A stretch of 64,000 nt of DNA from positions 381,664-445,663 of the forward strand of contig JAYKAV010003044.1 in NCBI GenBank assembly GCA_035582835.1, given 5' to 3'. The notes under the pieces were generated by a model. That model was given only the letters and a program-made list of their open reading frames with translations, had not been told where the DNA came from and made no database searches. Made by a program: the position numbers and the translations under genes. This DNA comes from Phoebastria nigripes (Eukaryota; Chordata; Aves; Procellariiformes; Diomedeidae). This document shows, in pieces, positions 39,101 to 49,200 of this stretch (positions are counted from its first letter, which is position 1; each line of letters starts with the position of its first letter).

Positions 39101-41205
39101 TCTTGAACACCTCCTGGCAGACCGAACATGTGAAAACCTGCAAGAGACAAGGTAGGCATCGGCTTCCGCAGAACCAAGAGTCCGACGCGAAGCCCACAGC
39201 TCAGACCAGCGCTTGGCACTCGAGCGCTGGGACCTGGTTATGACGTTTAACCCGTGCCCAGAGCGATCTGGATCTCTTATGGTACAAAGAGTATCCTTGT
39301 GGGCTTGAGAAAAACAGACAAAATGAGAGTTGTCTGGTAAATCAGACAAAAGCTGCTGCCGTCCTCATCAGGAGAGGGACTGGGGGGGGTCCCAGCTGCG
39401 GTACACATGCCGCACAGTGGTGATGAGGGATTTTTGTTCGGTAGCTGAGTGTGACGTGGACTGTGGCTGGAAAAAGGCTCTAATTCCACTCCTGCAAAAT
39501 GGCACCTGCTTTCCAGACTGCCAGTGGCAGCTTCCCGGGCGTACCTGCTCAGATCGGTTCATGCAATTTCTGGCTTCATGTTCCAGGAGATTCTCTTTTC
39601 TAAAATAACATTTGCCGCATTTGGAACATTCAAATGGCTTTTCTCCAGTGTGTTTCCTGGAGGGAATACAAACAGAGAGCATCCGTCACTGCCAGTCCAA
39701 CAGCAGAGATGCATGAACAGGCCCGGCGAGGACACTGGGAAGGAACTGGGAAGGGAGAGGGAAGGACCGGGCAGCTTTTACAACCTTCCCCAGTGCCAAT
39801 ATTCACAGTTGCCCAAAAGCCGCCATTTATGCCAGCTTTGCTGATCCCGTCGGAGCGCAGTCAAGCTGTTGGTGCCCGCTGCGCTCCCCGAGACCTCAAT
39901 TTCACAGGGCTAAGGTTCGCCCCTTGCAGACGAGCGAAGCTGGAGCTCATGCCCTCTCTGCAGGCACCTGCTTTGCTCTCGGTTATCAACCCCAAAGCTC
40001 CTCACAGTGCCAGGCCACACTCCCCACAACCCAGGCAAATTCCCCCACAGCCCGTGCCGATTTTGAAAGCCCAGAAGGACGGTTTGCCATCGTCCACCTG
40101 CAGCTGGCGCATCCCCTGAAAGAGCCCCTCAATGCCTTCTTTTTGAGCCAGGCTGGCAGCTGGCTCTGACCCCTGAGAGCGGAAGCCCAGGACAGTCGTT
40201 GTGGGTTTCGGAGAGGTATAAACCCCCTCAGCTCAAAGCAAGCCCGCCCCGGGGGGCAGTGGGGACCTCCTTTTCCATCCCAGGGGACACTGAGGTGTTG
40301 AGACCAGCCCGCTGCAAGCAGGCCCATTCGCCCACCCCCCAGGGAAGAGCTGGCGGGAAGGGGCAGAGCCTCGCGGGGCGGTGTGAGTCCCTACACGCGA
40401 ACGCAAGGGGAAGGAAAAGTCGGAGCGTTTACCTGTTGTGCACTTTAAGGTAATATTTGCTGAGGAAGGTTTTATGACATGTGGGGCACTCAACCGGCAC
40501 CGCTGTACCTTTTCTGCTCCCCGGTGTCCCTGCTGCCCCAGCGCTGCTGGGCGCCTTCCCCGGGGGGGCTGTCTTTTTGCTCCGCAGGGCCTTTTTCTCG
40601 GGAAGGGACTCGGCGTCGCTGTCCCCCCGCCCGCCGTCGCCTGCCGCCGCCTCCTCCGGGGCCGGGGGGGTGGCCTGCGAGGGAAGAGGTGGCCGTCACC
40701 GCGCCTCCCCCGCCGGGCGGCCGCCCCACTTCCCCTCTCCCCCCCTCCCGTCCCCCTCACGCACCGCGGGGCCGCCGGGCTGCGGGGGCGCCGCGGCCGC
40801 GATGTCCGCCTCCCCCGGGCGGCTGGGGGCGGCGGCGGCGGCGCGGCGGGGCCGCTGGCGGGGGGCGGCGGGGCGGAAGGCGCGGCAGAGCGCCACGGCG
40901 TCGGGCACGCCGAGCTGCTCGGCGGCGGCCAGCAGGCGGGCGCGGTTGTGGGCGGTGAGCGCCAGGCGGCCGGTGTAGAAGAAGTCGAGGAGGAGCTGGA
41001 AGGTGTCGGCGAGGCCCTCGGGCAGCGCCACCGGCCCGCCGGGGCCGCGGGCGCGGAAGAAGCGGGAGCAGCTGGCCAGCACCGGCCAGTGGGCGCGGAA
41101 CTCCCGCCCGCCCACGCCCAGAGTCGCGTCGCAGAACTGCCCCGCCGCGCGCTGCCGGTTCAGCTCCCGCAGGACGCGGACGCTGTGCGCCGCCGCCGCC
41201 GCCAT
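36155..41205 (-). CDS. ZBTB48: ZBTB48 (HKR3/TZAP), telomere-binding BTB zinc finger protein
   Basis: Exons in transcript order: 41205-40765, 40674-40433, 39656-39545, 39137-39045, 38683-38597, 38206-38052, 37490-37354, 36932-36768, 36637-36549 and 36451-36155. The joined frame is 605 codons (human 688). The N-terminal BTB domain ([35 protein letters not shown]) is followed by a short linker and 11 zinc fingers. Finger 2 ends in Cys instead of His (C2HC), as in the human protein. The last finger runs into the C-terminal arm [15 protein letters not shown]. Family knowledge: fingers 9-11 and this arm bind TTAGGG repeats and promote telomere trimming; the protein also acts as a transcription factor. 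Linker fingers TGEKP/TGERP are intact. It is co-oriented with TAS1R1, whose stop codon lies 202 bp upstream. Confidence 0.97.
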
Positions 41206-41407
41206 GGCCGCGCCGCTACCGGGCCCCGCGCGCCGCCGCCATCTTGGCAGCGCGCCGGATGTGGCGTAAGGGCGCGACGGCTGCCGGCGCGCCGGATGTG
41301 GCGCGCGGGCCCCGCGGCCGGAGGGGAGGCGGGCAGCGCGCGCGCCGGCCGCCTCAGGGCCCGGCGGAGGCGGCGGGGCGGGCCGGGCCCTCCGCGTCCC
41401 CGACGGC
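41206..41407 (-). promoter_or_regulatory. ZBTB48 promoter overlapping the TAS1R1 3' end
   Basis: These 202 bp separate the TAS1R1 stop from the ZBTB48 start. On the minus strand AAGATGGCGGC at 41235-41245 is a close match to a YY1 site. A 17-bp direct repeat (GCGCGCCGGATGTGGCG, 41250-41266 and 41287-41303) carries an ETS-like CCGGATGT core. No AATAAA or ATTAAA is present for TAS1R1. Confidence 0.65.
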
Positions 41408-44400
41408 TCAGGCGTCGGCCAGGCGCCGCGTGTAGCGCTGGATCGCCATCTGGAAGTGCTCGGGCGTGTTGAGGTGCGGCCGCAGCAGGATGACAAAGGC
41501 CTTCGGGAGGAAGTAGCCGCCCAGCAGGGCGCCGAGCGTGCAGAGGGCGCTGAGCACCCGGGCCGCCGCTTCCTCCCGGCCGCGGAAGGCGCCCTGCGTG
41601 CAGAGGACGGCGGCGGAGCAGGCGAGGTGCAGGAGCAGGCTGCAGGTGAGGCACTTGGCCTCGTTGTAGCTGGCGGGCAGGTCCTTGCCCGCGTAGCTGA
41701 GGGCGAAGCAGCAGGCGCTGAGCAGCACGGTGTAGGCGGCGGCGGCGGTCCTGCTCGCCGCGGCGCTCGGGGCGCACTCCAGCACCACCCGCTCGGCCGA
41801 CGCGCTGTAGTCCTTGCGCGGCGCCGAGGGGCTGGCGGCCTCCGAGGCCAGGCACAGCACTGCCTGGGCCGCCGTGCTGGCGGCGATGAAGAGCAGCGGT
41901 CCCCTGCGCCGCAGCCAGGCCTCGTAGAGGGCCGGCCAGCGCGCGTTCAGCTTGAAGATGCAGATGATCTGGAAGGAGCGTGTCGCCACACACGAGAGGA
42001 AGACGGTGAAGCTGATGGCAAAGAGGGGGAGCCGCAGCAGGCACACGTGCCGGGTGGGCTCCCCGAAGTAGCAGAAGAGGCTGCTGCAGGCGCAGGCCAG
42101 AGAGCCCAGCATGAGGAAGCACATCTTCCCGCCTGCAGACTTGACCACTGGCGTGGAGGCATTCAGGGCGAAGAGGAGGGCCAGCCCTGCCATGAGCAGC
42201 ATGAGGAGGATGGTGGAGGTCAGCAGTGCCCACGAGATGGGCTCGGACCAGGACAGAAACTCGACGGTGCGATTGAAGCAAGTTTCGCTCCTTGCTGGGG
42301 CCCACTCATCTGCCCCGCAGGACTGGCAGCCGTAGAGGTCTGCAGAGGACATGAGCTCGGGTGGTGACAGAGGCACCTTGCATACCACGGACCCTGGTAA
42401 GAGATCTGCCGCGGTGGAGCACCCTGCCCTCGCAGCCCGCTGGGCTCTCTGCGAGAGCTGCCCACTCCTCACATCCTGCTCCGTCCCCCTGGGCGCTTCC
42501 AAGCCTTGAGGAGTGGAGGGGGCTCTTTTCCCAAAAGACCCCCCCCAAAAAGTACCTCCAGTGGACTTCCCAAAAGCCCACTGCTTGGGTTGAGAGGCAT
42601 AGGGCCCGCAGGAGCTCAGCTGGGTGAGCAGAGGCTCAGGGGCATGTGGGCTGTGGGTGAGAAGGGGCTTGTGCGTCCAGCATTAACCTGCGAAGGCTGG
42701 GATGGGTCTGCAGCAGCCCCCCCCCCCTTCTGCAGGCCGGGGTATGGGACAGTAATGCTGACCGGCCGTGTCTGGGGGCTCCCAGCTCCCACTGTTACCC
42801 AGAGCTGGCCGTTTCTGCCCCCCTCAGCCCAAGTGAGGGCTGAGGCTGCCGAGTGACCAGCTACCAGCAAGGGGTTTGTCATTGTGGCTGGTGAATCTGA
42901 GACAGGAGATTCCTGCTGCCTGTCCCAGGCAGGGGATATTTCCATATGCCAGCTGCCAGTGACCGCGTGGTGCGGAAGCCCTGAGTGCCATCTGGGGCAC
43001 AAAGGCAACCACTGGGTCGAATTTCCCTCCCAGAGGATGTGGTGCAGGAAACAGCTGTCGGGCCGGACGTCCTTTGTCCCCTGGCCACGGGAGAAGGGAC
43101 TCTGCTGGTGCCATCTCTGCTGTCTATTTGACTGTGTGGGCCCACCTGTGGGCAGCACTCCCCGGAAAGTGCAGGGCGTGAGCTTTGCATACCCATGGGT
43201 AAGCAAACGGGAGTCAGACCGACCGTGTTCAGGTCAGCTCAGAGGTTTTTACTGACCACAGGGAGGAAGAGAGAGCCGGAGGGAAGAGGCTGGGGGAACG
43301 GCGAGACGGAAGCAAGGAGCTGATGGGAAGAGGAGGCAGGGTGCAGGCAGAGGAGCCAAGTGGGAAGGAAGGGGAGGGAGGAGCCCCCCCAGGGCATACT
43401 GACCCGATCTGTTCAGGAAGGTTCCTGATGGACAGGCCACGCAGCTGAAGCAGCATCGGTGGCGGCTCTGCTGCAGCCGCTTCTCCCCNAGTTGACAGGC
43501 CTCAGAGCACACCGAGGTGGGAGCCTGTTGGGAGCACGGCAAGGGTCAGGCAGGGGAGCAGGGCAGACAGCAGGACACCTCTCTGAGCGCCAGGCCCAGG
43601 CCTGGTAGCGTTTGGGCAGCTTGCTGCTGGCCTTCAGGACAGGCCCTGGGCAGGAGCCGAGAGCTCGCCACATTGTGGTTCTTATAGAGGTGGTGGGAAA
43701 ATGAGACTGTTCAAAGGTAAAAGTAGGAGCCTTTTCGGTTCATGTGCCCTGCTTGTTTTTTGGAAGGATGAAAGCTGATACTCAGAATGCGGATCACCCC
43801 CCCCGTACTGCCTCTGTCTGCCCTTGTTTTTGTCCTGCTATGGGGAAATACCCCAGAACTGGCGGTGTTGGGGATGTAGCTGGTTCGGCAGTAAGCAATA
43901 AATAAGATCTGGATGCAGAACAGTACCTGGTGATCTTTTGTGTGCCACAGGATTTTGCCCTGGTCGATGCTCAGCCTGTCAGGATTCACACTGAAAGTTC
44001 CTATCACATTGAAAGCCCAGCTCGGGCCGCTCCAGTTCCACATGACAATGGTGTAGCCTTTACGAATGTCCCCATTGGTGTCAAAAGAGATGCGGCTCTT
44101 GTACAGGGTGAAGTTTACTTGCTTGATTTTTTGTAGGAGCTGTAAAACAGAAGAGTAAGAGAAGAACCCTTCCCGATGACGAGACTCCCGCTGAGGAGTG
44201 CCTTGTCTTGGGCGGGAGATGTGCTAGAGGGCCCCTTCTCTGCTCTGGCTCCTCTTTCCAACCCCCCAACGGCTAGCATATGCCCAGCTGCAGAAAGTCC
44301 CTTCCAGGTTTCTGCGAGTAGAGGAACAGAAGTGATCTAGGGCGGCGGTCTGGGTCTAGGTCCCGGCTGCTTTGACTGTGACGGGCAGCTGAAGCCCACG

Positions 44401-46171
44401 AGGCTCTTCATCTGGGACACAAGCCTTTCAGAGGGACAGAAAACCCCTGGGCACAAGGGGAAAATCCTTCCCTGTGAGGAAGGATCCTCATGGACCTTTT
44501 TCCACAAGGAGGATCCTTCCTCGTGTTGCTCTTACCTGCCAGGGGTAGACTGTGCCTTTGCTGCATGCCCCCGAGGCGCAGCCCAGCAAGTCATGGAGGC
44601 CGTGGGCCACGGCATACACGGCTGAGTACACATTGAAGGAGGCTTGAGTGTCGTACACATTGGGGGCAGCGGTGAGCAAGTGGCAGCCGGTGCAGCGCTG
44701 GGTGCAGTCCAGCTGCGTGCTCTCTCCGATTCCCCTGCCTGCCCCTGTGCTGCTGATACATTCAGATGCAGCGCTTTCCTCTGCCGTCTTCCAAGATTCA
44801 AAGCGTTCCAGCATCGTGGACTCTGTCTTCTCAACCGACATCCCAATCACTGAGCCGATACTCTGGATGCCAGGTACCTGCCAGATTGTTTGGGCTAACG
44901 ACCAGTCTTCAGAGCCCACCCACACCATGCCTGTGATGTTCCTCTGGACCACCACCTCAAAGAAAGGGCGGGCACTTTGTCTGTTGGAGAAGACAATAGT
45001 GACGTTGACCCTGACATCTGTGAGGATTCTGACCAGGTTGTGGAGCTCCGGGCTGCTGGTGTCCTTGTTGATGGGGATGACGCCTCGGTAGGCAACACAC
45101 ACGTCGCTTGCAGTCAGCAGCTTGTAGAGGGCATCTAAGCCGTTCCTGCCGTAGGCGTTGTCGCTGCCCAGCAGAGCCACCCAAGTCCACCCAAACTGCT
45201 GCAGCAGCAGGAAGATGGCCTTCACTTGCTGCCTGTCGCTGGGAATGGTGCGCAGGAACGAGGGGTAGAACCGCTTCAGGCTCAGCATCTCCAAGGAGGC
45301 TTCGTAGCTAATCTGCAAAGGGAGCCAGGAGAAAGGGGATTGCACTCCTGCAGGCAGTAGCACCCTAAGAGCTAACAGCACAGGCAGCCCATCTCCTGAA
45401 GAGACTTGGCGCTGGGCAGGCAGCAGACCCAGAGCCGAACGCACTGCTGCGAGAGAAACCTTTGAAGGACGGTGAGCCGGCCGCAATTCCTGCCTGCCAG
45501 CTGACAGTGCCTGGGAAGAGACCCGGGCCAACACAGCTCAGCCTGGCTCCTCAGCTCCAAGGCCATCCTCTCTCAGACTATTACTCCTTGGGGGCCCTTT
45601 TCTTCATCTGCCAGGGGAGCTGCACTTACTTGCGGTACGAGGAAGACGCCAAGGACAGCCGCTGTGGTGAGGGCCAGCCGGGTGCTGTCGGGCCCNATGA
45701 CGGCCACTGCCTCGGGCTCGTAGCGGCGGAAGGTGGGGAGCACCTCGACCTCCCACCCGCCTTTCCGGGTGAGGGCGCGCAGCATGGCATGGAGGCTGGC
45801 GGGCTCTGAGCAGGTGTCGTGGATGTCATAGCCCAAGGTGACGTCGGGGAGGAGGGTGCTGGAGTTGTTTATTTCCTCCACAGCGAAGCGCATGGCCTGG
45901 GACAGGCAGTAGCCGTGGCTCTTGAAGGTGGCGGCACTGCGCAAACACAAAAGTGGTTTTCAGGGAGGAAAAAACGCATTTTTGGGGGGAAAACAGGGCG
46001 ACGCGCGGCGAGGGGGACTCACTCGTTGCAGCCGTCCACCAGCGGCCGGGCAGCGGCCCGCGGCGCCGGGGTGTGCATCTGGAAGAGGCCGGCTAGGCGG
46101 TAGTCGCCGCGGCTGGTGAAGGAGGCGGAGGCGGCTGCCGCGCAGAGACAGAGCAGAGCGGGTAGCGGCAT
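41408..46171 (-). CDS. TAS1R1: TAS1R1, taste receptor type 1 member 1
   Basis: Exons in transcript order: 46171-46023, 45936-45630, 45312-44536, 44139-43927, 43524-43404 and 42339-41408 (stop TGA). The joined frame is 832 codons (human 841) with the six-exon structure of T1R genes. It starts with a signal peptide ([16 protein letters not shown]). The Venus-flytrap ligand domain follows ([36 protein letters not shown]). Exons 5-6 encode a nine-cysteine domain ([28 protein letters not shown]). The last exon encodes a seven-helix domain of class C GPCRs, ending [19 protein letters not shown]. Family knowledge: with T1R3 it forms the amino-acid (umami) receptor at the plasma membrane; birds lack T1R2. 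Residue signatures are given under findings. One ambiguous base at codon 130 leaves Ile or Met. No inactivating change is seen. Confidence 0.97.
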
Positions 46172-46279
46172 GGCGGGGCGGTGCCTCTTAACGGGGCGGG
46201 CGGCGCCTCTTAACGGGGCGGGCGGCGCTCGGCCGAGGGGCGGCCCCGGAGGAGGAGGCGGAGGGAGGCTGAGGCGGCC
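46172..46279. promoter_or_regulatory. Bidirectional promoter of TAS1R1 and NOL9
   Basis: Only 108 bp separate the divergent start codons. The interval is GC-rich and TATA-less, and contains a perfect 22-bp tandem duplication (46183-46204 and 46205-46226). Each unit carries a GGGGCGGGC GC box of the SP1/KLF type next to CTCTTAAC. Transcription starts of both genes must lie here, or further out if 5' exons exist. Confidence 0.75.
46183..46226. repeat. Perfect 22-bp tandem duplication with GC boxes
   Basis: Two adjacent identical 22-bp units each contain CTTAACGGGGCGGGC. They are centred between the TAS1R1 and NOL9 start codons. Confidence 0.9.
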
Positions 46280-49200
46280 ATGCCCGCGCGGCGAGGCCCG
46301 CTGGCCCGCCGTCCCCGCCGGGCACCGTCCCGTGGGGGCCGGGCGGAGGCGGCCTGGAGGGAGTTCGCCGCCTCCTTCGCCCGCGCCGGCATGGTGCCGC
46401 CGGCCGAGGCGGGCCTGGCGGCCGTGGAGGCGGCGGAGGGCGCCGCCGTCCTCCTCCTGGCGCCGCGGCAGGTAGGCACCTACCGGCCCCGCCGCTCGCT
46501 CCCTCCCCTCCGCCGCCGCCTCACCGCCCTCTCTCCCCGCAGGTGCTGACCTTCACCGGCAAATGCCGCCTGCGCTGCCTCTACGGCGCCGTCCGCCTCC
46601 TGGGCTTCGCCGTCGCCTCGCACCAGCCGGGGCTGCCGGTCTTCTCGCCGGCCACCCACTGCGCGCTCACCCTGGAGGCTCTGCCCGCTGACCGCCTGCC
46701 CGCCGCCGACCTCCGACAGCTCCGTGCCGCCGCCCGCGCCGCCATGCGGGCGCACAGCGTCCGCCGCCGTGAGTGCCAGCCGAGGGGGAGGGGGAGGGCG
46801 AGGGGTGGCCCGCGGGCCCGTCGGTTGCGGGCCGCCATTTTCCGTGCGGTGCGGCGTGGCCGCCATTTTCCGTGCGGTGCGGCGTGGCCGCCATTTTGCG
46901 TGTGGCGCTGCCACCGGCCTTTAGCGCGGGCTGAGGGCGGCGCTCTCCCCCCGTTGCAGAGGCGCGGGTGAAGGTGATGGCGCGGTTCTCGCCGGAGTGC
47001 GCCGTGGTGCTGCTGGAGCACCTGGACACGCCAGTGACGCGGTTCCTGCTGAGCCACCTGCCGCTGTCGCGGCTCTTCGAGCCCCAGGTGAGACCTAGAG
47101 GTCATCGTGATGCCCGCTCTGCCCTGGGCGGCAGCGTGGATGCCACGCCTTCCCCAAAACAGCCCTCGTGCAGGGCGAGAGGCGGCTGCCCCGCTTAGCA
47201 TAGCTGTCAATGCCCAGTAGCACAGCTACAAGGTGTTACGCACACCTTTCTAAGCGTTTTTCCGCTCTTCCCTAGAAAAAGGAAGAACCCAGCTTCACAC
47301 CAGAAGATGCGGTTCTGGCATCTGTTGGCATCGTGAAGTGTAGCCCCGACCGCGGGCTGCTGGTGTCGGAGAGCATGTTCCTGGCCCTGGAGGAGCTGAT
47401 CCAAGCGTGCTGTGGTGAGCAGCGTGTGCTTGGTGAGGTTGGGGGCTTTAGTAGCCTGAAGAAAGGAAATTAATGAGGCTTTTCATGAGTTAGGGAGAGT
47501 GTGCCCTGTGACAAGCATTGATGGTCATGTTTTTCTTCTAAATAGTGGGAGTCTTGAGCTTGTGCATCACCTCGAGTGGATTTGTGCCTCTGCTGCCAGA
47601 GAGGCAGGTTGCTGCTGTAAAAGACACTTCCCAGTCTGATGTCAAAAGTCTCATTTTGTTCTCTTTTGTAGTGGGTATTAAAAACACCCCCTTGCTTATC
47701 CAGCAACATCTAAAATGATGTGAGCAATTGGAGTTCATACATGCTGGGTTTTAGTGCTAGGGTTTGCTTCTCACTTCAGGAGCCTTTTGCCTTTATACTG
47801 GTACTCTTAACATGCTTCTCTTTAATGGATTTTTTTCCATTTAATTAAAATGTATCCTAGTCAGGCCACAGAGTCTGTAGGTTTTTTCAGGCTGTTTGTT
47901 TGGGTTGGTTTTTGTTTGTTTTTTTTTTTTTTTGTGGGGTTTTTTTTTTTTTTTTTTTTTTAACAAATTTACGTAAACGGCACATTGGGATAACTGACAG
48001 CATTGGTCCGTTCCAGAGTATGTTTGTTTTTCCAGCGGAAGATGAAGGTGTCCCCATGGTTCTGGTGTGTGGCCCAAAAAACACTGGGAAATCGACATTT
48101 AACAGATACCTAATTAATCTGTTACTGAATCGGTGAGTCTTTTCATGTTCTGCAAGTTTTTAAGTACTGCATGGGATTTAGGAGAAGGAAAAAACTGCCT
48201 GCCAAGATTCTCAGAAAAGCTGTTGCAACTGGAAGGTGGCTTATCTTTTAAAAACAAACAAACAAACAGAAATCCAGAAAAATAGGTATTCTTTTCTTGG
48301 GTTCCTTTCAGAAAAGTTGGCTACTGAAACATTTCTATTGAAATACTACTAAATTGCTGTCTTGCAGTATGTGAACAAATTGGGCACCGAGCATTTAGGG
48401 TTCAGTAAGGAATTGGGAATTAAAACACTTAAAACACACAGTAAGTTATAATTTGTTAGGGTCTTGGAAGATTCTTGGCAGAGCAAGGTGTAGAAGCTTA
48501 TTCTCCTGACCACTGCATGCTTAAAATAAAGATTATAAAGTTTATAAATCTCAAATGGCTGGTCTCAGGGTGCCCAGTTAATGTGGGAGAGGCAGTACAC
48601 TGATTAGTACCACCTCCGATTATCGTTGTAGCTACTTCTCTTAAGGCTGGATGGGTATGGAGCTATTTTAATATAGTATTGAACTGTAGGTGAGCTTTAT
48701 GTTCTCACTTAATACTTCCTCAAGTGGGGGAAGGAGAGAGACAGGTGGTGGTTTGGTTGTGTTCAAGAACTTAATTTTGACAACCTGGAACAAAATCAGA
48801 TTGTGCTTCTGATGTGTTCCAGGTCGTGTCCCATTTCTTTTTTTAGTGGACGCTAACATACGGGCTTCTTTCACTGCAGCCTTCCCTCGGTTGAATATAT
48901 GGAATGTGACATAGGTCAAACCGAATTTACGCCGCCTGGATGCGTGTCTTTAAGTAACGTAACGGAGCCAATTCTTGGTACGTGTTTTGCCGTTTTCTGC
49001 AGTTGCCAGAAACCTGTTTCATTTCCGGAAGGTGCTTTCTGAGTAGAGGCTGTACTTTAGGGGAAGTTGCCACATCTGTCAAAGGTGCATATAGAAAATA
49101 AAACAAAGGCTGTGAAAGTTTTCTTGCTAGGGGCATCTAAGCTCCATGTGAAAATCTCGTTAAGTAACATGAAGCTATTCTCCCTGCTTGTTTTTTCTGT

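Noticed and set aside
41160..42305. Minus-strand open frame of about 381 codons beside TAS1R1
   Set aside because: It is a second frame of the TAS1R1 last exon and the ZBTB48 promoter; the true frame encodes the seven-helix domain.
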